Assembly (NCBI RefSeq): GCF_001690595.1
Contig: NZ_LZHH01000109.1
Location: 33,038 to 97,037 of the forward strand
DNA: 64,000 nucleotides
Origin: Gilliamella sp. Choc5-1
GTDB lineage: Bacteria; Pseudomonadota; Gammaproteobacteria; Enterobacterales; Orbaceae
Direction: 5' to 3'
The notes under the pieces: generated by a model
Seen by the model: only the letters and a program-made list of their open reading frames with translations
Databases searched by the model: none
Told to the model about the DNA's origin: nothing
In this document: in pieces, positions 21,063 to 30,514 of the stretch
Layout of the letters: the number at the start of each line of letters is the position of its first letter
How positions within the stretch are numbered: position 1 is the stretch's first letter
Translations under genes and position numbers: made by a program

Positions 21063-21154
21063 TAAAAAATTCTAAAAAAGTCCGTTATATTATTTTTTTT
21101 AATAAAAAAAGTTGTGACTTTTATCTAAAAATTAGCATAAAAATCGATCTTTTT

Positions 21155-21170
21155 AGTGATTATGATCACG
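21155..21170. promoter_or_regulatory. CRP-like operator upstream of chiP
   Basis: AGTGATTATGATCACG fits the CRP consensus TGTGA-N6-TCACA with mismatches only at the outer bases; the inner GTGA-N6-TCAC is perfect. About 28 bases downstream a TAGATA hexamer (21191-21196) could be a -10. That would place the site at about -41.5, as in class II activation. This would subject the chitin-sugar genes to catabolite control. The start lies about 220 bases downstream. Confidence 0.55.
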
Positions 21171-21388
21171 ATTTAGAGTGTTTAATTTGCTAGATAAAAT
21201 ATGTTTATGCATTATAAAAATACATATTTACCTCATATCTGAATTTAAATATGTTCCTAAATAAAGCTTAGTTTTCGAATGTTTAAAATAAAAGTTACTT
21301 TGAAGTTCAATTTATTAATAATAATCATATGTTAATAAGTTTTACTGTAAGTTAAATAGCATAATTTCATTATTTTAGGAAAATAAAT

Positions 21389-22807
21389 ATGAATATTTAT
21401 AATGCAAAAATGATACCTAACCGATTAAATCTTTTAACTAAACTTATTTTTTCTTTTTCTGTTTTAATGGGGGTAACAACTCCAGTTGATGCCGTCTATG
21501 AAAATCATTTTTTCGATGATGCTTCATTAACTGGTAATATCTTTTTCTGGAATCGTGATCGTGAACGCAAAGATATTGATACACATAAGTATGAAAAAAA
21601 CCTAAGACACACTTCATTCAATACTAATTTGGATTTTAAATCAGGCTATATTGCCGATAGATTGGCTATTGAACTTGGTGGTTATGGCGCTTGGGAAGTC
21701 AGTAATGGCGGTAATGGACACCCAAATGAAATAGGATTTAGTGGTGCTCATACCCGTTGGGATGAGGATTGGAAGAAAGATGTCAGTGGACTTAGTTTTT
21801 ATAAAGCACAAGCAAATTTTAAAATTGACGAATTATTTTGGGTAAAAGCAGGTTATATTCAACCCTCAGGTCAAACGTTACTTGCACCACACTGGAGTTT
21901 ATTACCAGGTACTTATCGAGGTTTTGAGGTAGGGTCAACTCTTGATTTTGATAGCGCTGGAGCATTGTCGATGTCATATATGTGGAGTGATAAATATAAA
22001 GCACCTTGGTATAAACGGCTTTATGAATTTAAACAGTGGGGAAAAGGTAAAAAAATTAATTATTTACATTCTGCCGGTTTGAAGTATGACTTTAAAAATG
22101 ACTTAGTATTAGAAAGTGCATTTGGACAAGCACAAAATTATATGAACCAATTTTTTGGTAAAGTATCTTATAAAATGGAAGTGTTTGATAATCCTATGAT
22201 TATGAGCTACCAATTTTATGGCGCTAAAGATCAATCGCATAAAGGTACAGATGTATATGATGGCTTAGCGTGGTTGCAAGCAGCAACATTAGGCTATCAA
22301 GTTGGTGCTATCGGTCTACGATTTGAAGGCGTTTCGGTTAAAGCTGATGGAGAACAGGGATTCTTTTTACAGCGTATGACACCTGATTATGCTTCATCAA
22401 ATGGTCGTTTAGATATATGGTGGAATTCTCGCTCAGACTTCAATGCCAATGGTGAAAAAGCAGTGTTTGCTGAAGTGACTTATGATTTAAGTCATCTATC
22501 TCATTATTTAGCGGGTTGGAAAACAGGTGCGTCTTATGCCTATGGTTGGGATGCAAAACCTAGCACTAATCGTCAATACAATCAAAAACAGCGTTTGATT
22601 GAATCTGCATATAACTTTGATTTAGGTTATACCGTGCAAGAAAGTTGGGCAAAAGATACAACCTTCCAATTGCACTATACCAAATATAACAACCATTCAA
22701 ATATACCGAGCTGGGGTGGTGGATACGGTAATATTTTCCAAGATGAACGAGATATTAAATTTATTGTTACTATTCCATTCACTGTTTTTAGTGCTAAACA
22801 AAAATAG
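21389..22807 (+). CDS. chiP: Chitoporin-like outer-membrane porin (OprD family)
   Basis: A 472-residue outer-membrane beta-barrel with a long signal peptide (cleavage expected after VDA near residue 32-35). The start of the mature protein, ENHFFDDASLTGNIFFWNRDRERKD, the segment KAGYIQPSGQTLLAPHWSLLPGTYRG, and the many alternating aromatic strands match OprD-family ChiP/YbfM of E. coli and Serratia. It would admit chito-oligosaccharides into the periplasm. It ends 7 bases before a chitobiase gene, so import and hydrolysis are co-transcribed. The substrate is inferred from this pairing and the family. A CRP-like site and a dispersed repeat lie upstream. Confidence 0.88.
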   Translation: MNIYNAKMIPNRLNLLTKLIFSFSVLMGVTTPVDAVYENHFFDDASLTGNIFFWNRDRERKDIDTHKYEKNLRHTSFNTNLDFKSGYIADRLAIELGGYGAWEVSNGGNGHPNEIGFSGAHTRWDEDWKKDVSGLSFYKAQANFKIDELFWVKAGYIQPSGQTLLAPHWSLLPGTYRGFEVGSTLDFDSAGALSMSYMWSDKYKAPWYKRLYEFKQWGKGKKINYLHSAGLKYDFKNDLVLESAFGQAQNYMNQFFGKVSYKMEVFDNPMIMSYQFYGAKDQSHKGTDVYDGLAWLQAATLGYQVGAIGLRFEGVSVKADGEQGFFLQRMTPDYASSNGRLDIWWNSRSDFNANGEKAVFAEVTYDLSHLSHYLAGWKTGASYAYGWDAKPSTNRQYNQKQRLIESAYNFDLGYTVQESWAKDTTFQLHYTKYNNHSNIPSWGGGYGNIFQDERDIKFIVTIPFTVFSAKQK

Positions 22808-22814
22808 GTAAAAA

Positions 22815-25496
22815 ATGATGAAAAAGATTAAGGCAACGATATTAGCAACTTCAATTCTTTCTTTGTTAAATATATGTGCGATTCAATCAGTGCATGCTTC
22901 TCAACAAATTGCTGATTTGATTAGTTCTCAACTTAATGTTAAATATGAAGTTGTCGACAATCAAGCAAACTCAAATGGCGTTAACTGTTCAGCTTTAGGT
23001 GCTGATTGGGCTTCTTGTAATAAAATCATGATTTCACTTAAAAATACTGGAACAGCCATTAATAATAAAGATTGGGCTATCTATTTTGATAATATCAGAA
23101 TGATTCTAGCTGTAGACAATGATCAGTTTAAAATCACCCATATTACAGGTGATTTACATAAGCTTGAGCCAACAGAAAAGTTCACTGGTTTTCCTGCCAA
23201 TACAACGGTGAATATTCCAATTATTGGGGAATATTGGATGCTTAGTGAAAGTGATGTTATGCCACGTTGGTATGTAACTTCCAGTGATGCTAACCCCAAA
23301 GTTATTGCTAACACTAATACGGATTCTGACAATTTATCAGCATTTGTTGCACCAATAAAACAACAATGGAAAAGAACGGCTGATGATCACAATATTTTAA
23401 TGACGCCTGCTAACCGTTTTGAATATAACGCCGATATTAATAAATTATCTGAATCATCGTTACGAGGGCAAATTCTACCGACACCAAGCAAACTTACAAT
23501 AGGTAAAGAGGATGTTATAATTGATCAGCAAGGAGTTAATTTGATCCTTAATGGTTTAAATCAAGAAAGTTTAGCTATTTTAAAAGCACAATTTAAAGCA
23601 TTAAACATTGCAGTAACAGGAAAAGGTTATCAAATAAAAGCAACCGTTGATCCTAAACAATTTAAGCAAGAAAAATTTGGCGCTTATCAATTAGATATCA
23701 AAAAGGATAAGACATTAATCACCGCTTATGATGAAGCAGGAATTTTTTATGCCATTCAATCCATTTTATCTATCATTCCCGTAAATCATTCAAATTCAAT
23801 ACCAATGCTAAATGCAGTCGATTCGCCACGTTTTGTTTATCGAGGGATTATGCTTGATATTGGGCGTAATTTTAAATCTAAACAAGCCATATTAAGTTTA
23901 TTAGATCAAATGGCAAAATATAAAATGAATAAATTTCATTTTCACTTAAGTGACGATGAAGGTTGGCGAATTCAAATTTCTGGATTACCAGAGCTAACCG
24001 ATATCGGTAGTAAACGCTGTCACGACCTCACGGAGCAAAATTGTTTATTACCACAATTAGGTTCGGGACCTGATAGTAATACGAGTGGATCAGGATTTTT
24101 AAGTCGTAATGATTACATTGAAATTGTCAAATATGCAAAAGCACGCTTTATCGAGGTTATTCCTGAAATCGATATGCCTGCACATGCCAGAGCCGCAATA
24201 GTATCAATGGAAGCACGTTATAAACGCCTAATGAATGAAGGAAAAGAGCAACAAGCTAATGAGTATCGTTTAGTTGATCCAACCGATACATCCAATACCA
24301 CAACGGTACAATTTTATAATCGCTTAAGCTATTTGAATCCTTGTCTTGATTCATCTAAACGCTTTGTTAATAAAGTTATCGATGAAATCGCAAAAATGCA
24401 TATTGAAGCAGGGCAACCGCTTAATACTTGGCATTTTGGTGGTGATGAAGCTAAAAATATCCGTTTAGGTACAGGTTATCAAGATCTGCAAGCAAAAGAA
24501 AAAACTGATATTAAAGGTACTATTGATCAAAGTATTGAAGATCATCCATGGGCTAAATCACAAGCTTGTCAAACTTTTGTAAGAAAAGGCAAAGTGAAAG
24601 ATATTGAGCATCTACCAAGTTATTTTGCACAACAAGTCAGTACCATTATTAAAGATCATGGCATAAACCATATGCAAGCATGGCAAGATGGTATGAAACA
24701 TGCCGAAAATGCCAAATCTTTTGCGGTTGATAAAGTCACAGTTAACTTTTGGGACACATTATATTGGGGGGGATTTGATTCAGTTAATGAATGGACAAAT
24801 AAAGGTTATCAAGTAATTATCTCTAATCCAGACTATGTTTATTTAGATATGCCATATGAAGTGAATCCAAAAGAGAGTGGTTACTATTGGGCAACACGTT
24901 TTAGTGATGAACGTAAAATATTTAGCTTTGCGCCCAATAATTTACCACAAAATGCTGAAACTTCGGTTGACCGAGATGGTAATCCATTTACAGCTAAAGG
25001 TACTATGAACTGGTCAGGTGCTTATGGGCTATCAGCACAAATTTGGACTGAAGATATCCGTAGTGATAACAAAATGCAATATATGGCTTTTCCTCGTTTA
25101 CTAGCGGTTGCTGAAAGGGCTTGGCATCAAGCTGATTGGGAAATGGCTTATCAAAAAGATCGCCAATATCAGCAAGGTGAAACACATTATGTAGATAGCA
25201 AAGCGTTACATGATGATTGGAATCGCTTTGCTAATTTACTTGGACAAAGAGAGCTAGCTAAACTTGATCTTGCGGGTATAAATTATAGATTACCTATCCC
25301 TGGTGCAAAAATTGTAAATGGTAAATTAAACGCCAATATTGTATTTCCTGGTTTAAACATTGAATATTCAACGAATAATGGAAAAAATTGGAAACTTTAT
25401 ACTGTTCCAGTGGCAATTAATAAAGATAACACTATCTCTATTCGTAGTATTTCATCAGATCAAAAAAGAACAAGTCGTATAGAAAAGCTAAATTAA
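22815..25496 (+). CDS. Chitobiase, glycoside hydrolase family 20
   Basis: Periplasmic or outer-membrane beta-N-acetylhexosaminidase that cleaves chitobiose and longer N-acetylglucosamine oligomers. The 893 residues carry a signal peptide (to about residue 29). An N-terminal carbohydrate-binding CHB_HEX domain follows (about 35-180), then a GH20b-type domain (215-335). The catalytic GH20 barrel starts at PRFVYRGIMLDIGRNF near 338, with the catalytic Asp-Glu pair in WHFGGDEAKNI. A C-terminal Ig-like CHB_HEX_C domain ends the protein. Length is close to Serratia chitobiase (about 885). No lipobox cysteine is evident. Two adjacent ATG codons are possible starts. Confidence 0.93.
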   Translation: MMKKIKATILATSILSLLNICAIQSVHASQQIADLISSQLNVKYEVVDNQANSNGVNCSALGADWASCNKIMISLKNTGTAINNKDWAIYFDNIRMILAVDNDQFKITHITGDLHKLEPTEKFTGFPANTTVNIPIIGEYWMLSESDVMPRWYVTSSDANPKVIANTNTDSDNLSAFVAPIKQQWKRTADDHNILMTPANRFEYNADINKLSESSLRGQILPTPSKLTIGKEDVIIDQQGVNLILNGLNQESLAILKAQFKALNIAVTGKGYQIKATVDPKQFKQEKFGAYQLDIKKDKTLITAYDEAGIFYAIQSILSIIPVNHSNSIPMLNAVDSPRFVYRGIMLDIGRNFKSKQAILSLLDQMAKYKMNKFHFHLSDDEGWRIQISGLPELTDIGSKRCHDLTEQNCLLPQLGSGPDSNTSGSGFLSRNDYIEIVKYAKARFIEVIPEIDMPAHARAAIVSMEARYKRLMNEGKEQQANEYRLVDPTDTSNTTTVQFYNRLSYLNPCLDSSKRFVNKVIDEIAKMHIEAGQPLNTWHFGGDEAKNIRLGTGYQDLQAKEKTDIKGTIDQSIEDHPWAKSQACQTFVRKGKVKDIEHLPSYFAQQVSTIIKDHGINHMQAWQDGMKHAENAKSFAVDKVTVNFWDTLYWGGFDSVNEWTNKGYQVIISNPDYVYLDMPYEVNPKESGYYWATRFSDERKIFSFAPNNLPQNAETSVDRDGNPFTAKGTMNWSGAYGLSAQIWTEDIRSDNKMQYMAFPRLLAVAERAWHQADWEMAYQKDRQYQQGETHYVDSKALHDDWNRFANLLGQRELAKLDLAGINYRLPIPGAKIVNGKLNANIVFPGLNIEYSTNNGKNWKLYTVPVAINKDNTISIRSISSDQKRTSRIEKLN

Positions 25497-25512
25497 GCTT
25501 TAAAACACTAAT

Positions 25513-25539
25513 ATTCTTATCCGTTTATCGGATAAGAAT
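25513..25539. terminator. Hairpin between chitobiase gene and rraB
   Basis: A perfect 11-bp stem ATTCTTATCCG / CGGATAAGAAT with a 5-base loop lies between the convergent genes. There is no long T-run, but the position suits a shared terminator. Confidence 0.6.
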
Positions 25540-25567
25540 AAAGCCTAAGAAAGGGAGTTGATGATAT

Positions 25568-25963
25568 TTAATGAAGTGTCTCCATAAGCTCAGCTTCATC
25601 AAAATCGTTATCATTCCCATCTTCAAAATAAGTACCCCAACCATCATATGTGACGCCAAATTGGGTAGTAAGTGCGATGATTTCTGCAATTTGTGCATTT
25701 ATTAGTTCGGCATTGAGTAGGCTTTCAGTAACAATATCAAAAGCGATAATAACATTGCCTGCATCGTCAATATCTTCATCGGGATCGGTTGCCTCATAGC
25801 CTAATTTATAGGCTTCTACTGCCACTTTTTCTAATTTATCAAAATGTTGTGATGAAATGTGATGCTCAATGATATAAAGTGCATGAGGATCGCTACCATC
25901 TTCTAATAGTTCCTCAATAATTGTGCTAGTATCTTGTTGAGCAAGGCGAATTTGATCTTTCAT
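25568..25963 (-). CDS. rraB: Regulator of RNase E activity B
   Basis: Small acidic protein that binds the RNase E C-terminal region and modulates mRNA decay. The ORF is open to 26101, but the real start is the ATG at 25961-25963, which has an AAAGGT ribosome-binding site. It gives 131 residues beginning MKDQIRLAQQDTSTIIEELLEDGSDP. The acid-rich DPDEDIDDAGNVIIAFDIV and the YDGWGTYFEDG motif with its acidic C-terminus are characteristic of RraB. It is divergent from rnm; the two starts are about 70 bases apart. Confidence 0.93.
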   Translation of the reverse strand: MKDQIRLAQQDTSTIIEELLEDGSDPHALYIIEHHISSQHFDKLEKVAVEAYKLGYEATDPDEDIDDAGNVIIAFDIVTESLLNAELINAQIAEIIALTTQFGVTYDGWGTYFEDGNDNDFDEAELMETLH

Positions 25964-26033
25964 AATATACCTTTTAGTGGTCATGCAAATTGTGTGGTAT
26001 ATTACACGTTTCAAAATAATTTTCGAGAAAAAA

Positions 26034-26867
26034 ATGATCGTTGATTTACATTCACATACTACGGCATCGGATGGTCTTTTAACACCTAGCGATCTTGTCA
26101 AAAGAGCTGTGGATAACCAAATTGCTATTTTGGCTATTACCGATCATGACACCGTTAAAGGTTTACCTGAAGCTCAAAAAACGATTGCTAACGAAAATTT
26201 ACCTATTAAATTAGCTTGTGGTGTTGAAATATCAACTTCTTGGAAAAACAACGAAATCCATATTGTTGGGTTAAATATTGATATTGCACATCCTGAGTTA
26301 ATGGCACTACTATCATCACAAGAACAAGGAAGAATCGATCGAGCGTTGGCTATAAGCCATAAATTAGCTAAAGTTAGCATTGAAAACGCTTATCAACAAG
26401 CACAACAATTTGCAAAAGGAGACATTGTTTCGCGTGCCCATTTTGCAAGATTTTTAGTTGCTAACGGCTATGTTAAAGACATCAAACGCGCTTTTAAAAC
26501 GTACTTAGGCAAAGGTGGTTATGCTTATGTACCTGCAACATGGTGTAGTATTTCAGATGCGGTTAATGCCATTCATGCTGCAGGAGGGCAAGCAGTACTT
26601 GCGCATCCAAGTCGCTATGATCTAACTTTAACTAAATTGAAATTATTAATAAGTGAGTTTAAAGCTAGTGGTGGGGATGCAATTGAAGTTTCACAAAGCA
26701 GGCAAACACAAGACGATTTACAAAAATTAGCTAAATTAGCCAATGAATTTGAACTATTAGCATCACAAGGATCGGATTTTCATGGTGTTGACACCTATTT
26801 AGATTTAGGTAAAACAACCCCATTGCCCGGTAGTGTTATACCAATTTGGCATAATTGGAAACTCTAA
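26034..26867 (+). CDS. rnm: PHP-domain 5'-3' exoribonuclease / phosphatase (RNase AM)
   Basis: A PHP-family metal-dependent phosphoesterase equivalent to E. coli YciV (RNase AM), which matures 5' ends of rRNA and can cleave 3',5'-nucleotide bisphosphates. The ATG at 26034, giving 277 residues beginning MIVDLHSHTTASDG, is preferred over the longer open frame. Metal ligands appear as DLHSHTTASDG, ITDHDTVKG, GVEIS, AHPSRYD and GSDFHG. yciO and rluB follow, the same order as in E. coli. Confidence 0.92.
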   Translation: MIVDLHSHTTASDGLLTPSDLVKRAVDNQIAILAITDHDTVKGLPEAQKTIANENLPIKLACGVEISTSWKNNEIHIVGLNIDIAHPELMALLSSQEQGRIDRALAISHKLAKVSIENAYQQAQQFAKGDIVSRAHFARFLVANGYVKDIKRAFKTYLGKGGYAYVPATWCSISDAVNAIHAAGGQAVLAHPSRYDLTLTKLKLLISEFKASGGDAIEVSQSRQTQDDLQKLAKLANEFELLASQGSDFHGVDTYLDLGKTTPLPGSVIPIWHNWKL

Positions 26868-26977
26868 ATAAATCTGGATTACAATGGATTTATATTCGTG
26901 CTTTATCATAAGATTAACAGTATAAAATTTAATCATGCAAATCAGATTAACAACAATAATTGGTATAAAAGAAAATT

Positions 26978-27598
26978 ATGAGTCAAACTTTTTATATTCA
27001 TCCAGATAATCCGCAAACTCGATTATTAAATCAAGTTGTCAACATATTAAATGATGGTGGTGTTATAGCTTTTCCAACAGATTCAGGATATTCGCTGGGT
27101 TGTTTACTTGATAATAAGTCAGGCGTTGATCGAATTTGTCAAATTCGTCAACTTGATAAAAATCACAACTTTACCTTGATGTGCCGTGATCTTTCTGAAC
27201 TATCTAGTTATGCTTTTGTAGATAACACAACTTTTCGGTTACTAAAAAATAATACCCCTGGTAAATATGTTTTTATTTTACAGGCAAGTAAAGAAGTACC
27301 CCGTCGATTGATGAATGAAAAACGCAAAACAATTGGACTAAGAATTCCTGATAATAAAATTGATTTAGCGTTGCTCGAATTATTAGGGCAGCCATTAATG
27401 ACTGCAACATTAATTTTACCTAATGATGACCAAGCGCAATCCGATCCCGACGAAATAGAAGATAAAATAGGTTATCAGCTTGATGCGATTGTGCACGGTG
27501 GTTATATAGGTCAACAACCTACCAGCGTAATTGACTTGACTAATGACTATCCAACAATTATTCGTAAAGGAAGTGGAGACACTAAGCCATTCGAATAA
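26978..27598 (+). CDS. yciO: Sua5/YciO/YrdC-family protein YciO
   Basis: A 206-residue double-stranded RNA-binding fold protein related to the threonylcarbamoyl-AMP synthases. It has FPTDSGYSLGCLLDNKSGVDRI near residue 33, the RNA/nucleotide site KNHNFTLMC, and the phosphate-binding motifs PGKYVFILQAS and KRKTIGLRIPD. The length equals E. coli YciO (206). YciO has weak or no t6A activity compared with TsaC, so its exact job is unclear. It lies between rnm and rluB, as in E. coli apart from yciQ. Confidence 0.92.
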   Translation: MSQTFYIHPDNPQTRLLNQVVNILNDGGVIAFPTDSGYSLGCLLDNKSGVDRICQIRQLDKNHNFTLMCRDLSELSSYAFVDNTTFRLLKNNTPGKYVFILQASKEVPRRLMNEKRKTIGLRIPDNKIDLALLELLGQPLMTATLILPNDDQAQSDPDEIEDKIGYQLDAIVHGGYIGQQPTSVIDLTNDYPTIIRKGSGDTKPFE

Positions 27599-27678
27599 AT
27601 GTCCATTTTTTATTGTCAATATATCGACAATATAGCTAATAGAAAATTGATACCTGAGAAGGTAACAGCGAGGATTTT

Positions 27679-28689
27679 ATGAAAAATAGCAAATCAGCAT
27701 TCCCACAACTTGGCAAAAAGACAAATAGCGTTAAAGCAAAGGAAAAGCAACTCTATGAAAAACCAAAAACCTCAAGAGTACCAGCTATTACACGCAAAAC
27801 ATCGGTACATGATAATACTGAAAAACTCCAAAAAGTATTAGCTAATTTAGGTAATGGATCACGCCGAGAGATTGAAGCAATGATTGTGGACGGTAAAATC
27901 AGTGTAGATGGTAAAATTGCCACATTAGGTGATCGGGTTGATGTTAATGCCAATCCGAAAATTCGTATCAATGGTCATTTAGTTCAGCTAAGAAGCAAAG
28001 AAAAAGAAGTTTGCCGAGTACTAGCTTACTACAAACCAGAAGGTGAAATTTGTTCACGAAACGATCCTCAAGGACGTGCGACGGTTTTTGAGCGTTTACC
28101 TAGATTAAAAAATGCTCGTTGGGTGAACATTGGCAGACTTGATATCAATACATCGGGTTTATTATTATTCACAACTGATGGTGAATTAGCTAATCGATTA
28201 ATGCATCCACGGCACGAGATTGAGCGTGAATATGCAGTGCGAGTATTTGGTAATGTGACTGATCAACAAATTAACCAACTTCGTAAAGGAGTGCAACTAG
28301 AAGATGGCCCAGCCTCATTTCAATCAATTAAAGCACAAGGTGGTGATGGAATTAACCAATGGTTTAATGTAGTTATAACAGAAGGCCGTAATCGGGAAGT
28401 TCGTAGAATGTGGGAAGCTATTGATGTGCAAGTTAGTCGATTGCTACGCATTCGCTATGGCAATATCACTTTACCCAAAGGATTATCACGCGGTACATGG
28501 CTTGAGTTAGATATTGAATCAGTCAATTACCTGCGCCAAATCGTAGGTATGCAACAGCAAGAAAAAAGCTTTGTCAAAACCTCATCCGACAAACGGTTGC
28601 AGCGCCCTAAACGAGCTAAACTAGTCAATTTATCAAAAGCCCAACGTTCACCGCGTCAAGCAACAGCAAAAAAAACAACCAGAAAATAG
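27679..28689 (+). CDS. rluB: 23S rRNA pseudouridine-2605 synthase
   Basis: Isomerises U2605 of 23S rRNA to pseudouridine. An S4 RNA-binding domain (EKLQKVLANLGNGSRREIEA, residues about 48-67) precedes the RsuA-type catalytic domain. Its active-site aspartate is in GRLDINTSGLLLFTTDGELA, and EGRNREVRRMWEA lies near residue 230. At 336 residues it is longer than E. coli RluB (291): there are about 45 extra basic N-terminal residues, and a Lys/Arg-rich C-terminal tail. Both ends look disordered and may help bind rRNA. A strong terminator follows. Confidence 0.95.
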   Translation: MKNSKSAFPQLGKKTNSVKAKEKQLYEKPKTSRVPAITRKTSVHDNTEKLQKVLANLGNGSRREIEAMIVDGKISVDGKIATLGDRVDVNANPKIRINGHLVQLRSKEKEVCRVLAYYKPEGEICSRNDPQGRATVFERLPRLKNARWVNIGRLDINTSGLLLFTTDGELANRLMHPRHEIEREYAVRVFGNVTDQQINQLRKGVQLEDGPASFQSIKAQGGDGINQWFNVVITEGRNREVRRMWEAIDVQVSRLLRIRYGNITLPKGLSRGTWLELDIESVNYLRQIVGMQQQEKSFVKTSSDKRLQRPKRAKLVNLSKAQRSPRQATAKKTTRK

Positions 28690-28697
28690 TTTTTTAT

Positions 28698-28730
28698 ACT
28701 CTCAATAAAGTTAGCTTTATTGAGAGTTTT
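28698..28730 (+). terminator. Terminator after rluB
   Basis: A 13-bp perfect stem ACTCTCAATAAAG / CTTTATTGAGAGT with a TTAG loop and a TTT tail, 9 bases past the rluB stop. Confidence 0.88.
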
Positions 28731-28955
28731 CAAAATATTATCTAACTCTCTATTATTGTCATTATCATCTATTGATTTTAATCTATTAATTTCGATTTAA
28801 TTGTTGTTTAGCAAAAAAAGTTAATACATTATTTAAAAATTTTTATAAGCTAATCAGCAACAAATACGGACTAATTTAATTAGTTACAATTAATAAAATA
28901 GTTTTATTTGCAATGAATTGGTAATTTAGTTAAAACCTACTAGAAAGGAAATATT

Positions 28956-30344
28956 ATGAGGATAGCCATAACAATGTTATTTATTTTTCTTTTAACAGCT
29001 TGCCATGTTCGTACCGCTGAACAGGCTTATAAAGAAGGAAAATATTTAGAAAGTATAAGTTTATTAACACGTAGTATTGAAGAAAAAGGTGAAGCAAAAT
29101 TTGATAAAGATAAAGCTGAAAAATTAATCACGATGGTCAGTAATATTATGGCTCATTACGAAACTAATTTAGCTAACACACCAAGCAACGATTACAAAAA
29201 TCGTATTGATATTTATCAATGCCTACTTAAAATGAAAATGATGTTAAGAGATCGTTTTTATAGCCAAACGGTCAGTTTTTTCAATGATAAATACGATATC
29301 ACAAAGCTAGAACAAACCATTGCTAAACAATATTATGATTATGGTAACTCTATAGCAGGCAAAGATAGCCAAAGCTATCAACAAAAAGCAGAATTATACC
29401 AAAAAGGTTTAGAACTATATAATTACAAAAACATTGAAGCGTTATACAAAAATGCTAACACCAAATATATGCACCTTGCTGCTAAAGAGTATTATGATCA
29501 AGGAAAAATATTAGAAAAGCAAGGTGACTATAAAGCAGCATCAGACGCATTTAATAATGCCTCGGCTGTATATAAACCGCTTGGCAAGTACAAAGATAGC
29601 GACAAACTTTCTATTGATAATGATAGAAAATATTCTCAACAACAAGCCGAAATCGCTTACGATCAAGCTCAACAACTAGCAAAAACAGCAATTCATCGTT
29701 ATCAATTCCGAGAAGTAGCTCAATACTATGCATCAGCAGTTTCAGCTTATCGACAATATGGATATTTTCGTGATGCAACTTCACAAGCAGAAAAGTACAA
29801 GAAAAAAGGCAAAATAAAAATTTATTATAATTCTTCAGAATTAAAATCTTATGTACTAGATATATTAAGTAAAGACTTTATAGAATTTATTATTTATGAA
29901 CCTAGTCAAGCGGATGTCACAATCCGTGTCAAAACAAATGTTGAATTTTCTGATCTGGGGCAATCGGTTAACAATGAAACTAAAACCGAAAAAGTATTTG
30001 ATAAATATGTTGAAATTACTGACGAAAACGGCAATAAAAATCAAATCAAGACCTATAAAGATCAACCATTTAATTTACAAACGGTGACTCACAGCAATAA
30101 ACTTACCTTAACGACTGAAATTGAAGCTCATGGCATCTATAGTTACAGTAAATCATTTAATATTGTTAAAACATCTGCAAAGCATGATTATATCTATTCT
30201 GGCAATGTACCAGCAAATTTGCGTAATTACAGCGAAGGAACATTACAAAGTAAAGATAGCTTACTTCAAGCGGCAAAAGAACAGCAATTAACAGAGTTAA
30301 AAGTATATCTAGAAGATATGGTTCGAGATCTTTCATATTTATAA
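28956..30344 (+). CDS. Putative lipoprotein with TPR-like repeats, unknown function
   Basis: 462 residues starting MRIAITMLFIFLLTACHVRT: a short signal peptide ending in the lipobox LLTAC, so Cys16 would be lipidated. The next roughly 270 residues are helical with several A/Y-rich repeats (for example AAKEYYDQGKILEKQGDYKAA and QAEIAYDQAQQLAKTA) resembling tetratricopeptide units. From about residue 290 it becomes beta-rich (IKIYYNSSELKSYVL, ADVTIRVKTNVEF). Alternating charged strands end in a helix. The position of the predicted anchor suggests the periplasmic side of a membrane. Residue after Cys is His, not Asp. I do not recognise the family; it is flanked by its own hairpin and stands alone. 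Confidence 0.72.
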   Translation: MRIAITMLFIFLLTACHVRTAEQAYKEGKYLESISLLTRSIEEKGEAKFDKDKAEKLITMVSNIMAHYETNLANTPSNDYKNRIDIYQCLLKMKMMLRDRFYSQTVSFFNDKYDITKLEQTIAKQYYDYGNSIAGKDSQSYQQKAELYQKGLELYNYKNIEALYKNANTKYMHLAAKEYYDQGKILEKQGDYKAASDAFNNASAVYKPLGKYKDSDKLSIDNDRKYSQQQAEIAYDQAQQLAKTAIHRYQFREVAQYYASAVSAYRQYGYFRDATSQAEKYKKKGKIKIYYNSSELKSYVLDILSKDFIEFIIYEPSQADVTIRVKTNVEFSDLGQSVNNETKTEKVFDKYVEITDENGNKNQIKTYKDQPFNLQTVTHSNKLTLTTEIEAHGIYSYSKSFNIVKTSAKHDYIYSGNVPANLRNYSEGTLQSKDSLLQAAKEQQLTELKVYLEDMVRDLSYL

Positions 30345-30388
30345 TTGCTATAAATGCCATAACTCAAACTTAATTGAATAAAAACGAC

Positions 30389-30433
30389 TTACTCATTGAT
30401 GCTCATTTTAGTAAATGAGTGTTCAATGAGTAA
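30389..30433 (+). terminator. Long hairpin after lipoprotein gene
   Basis: An 11-bp outer stem (TTACTCATTGA / TCAATGAGTAA) continues into an inner CTCATTT / AAATGAG stem. There is no T-run after it, so termination is likely but not certain. Confidence 0.55.
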
Positions 30434-30514
30434 ACTGAATGTTATCTTTTATTTATTTGCAGGTTTGCTTTAATTCGTTAAATATTAACAAGCTCAGTCT
30501 GGATTAAATCATAT

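Noticed and set aside
25964..26101. 46-codon extension of rraB
   Set aside because: It runs through the divergent rnm start region and has no RraB similarity; the internal ATG at 25963 has a good ribosome-binding site.
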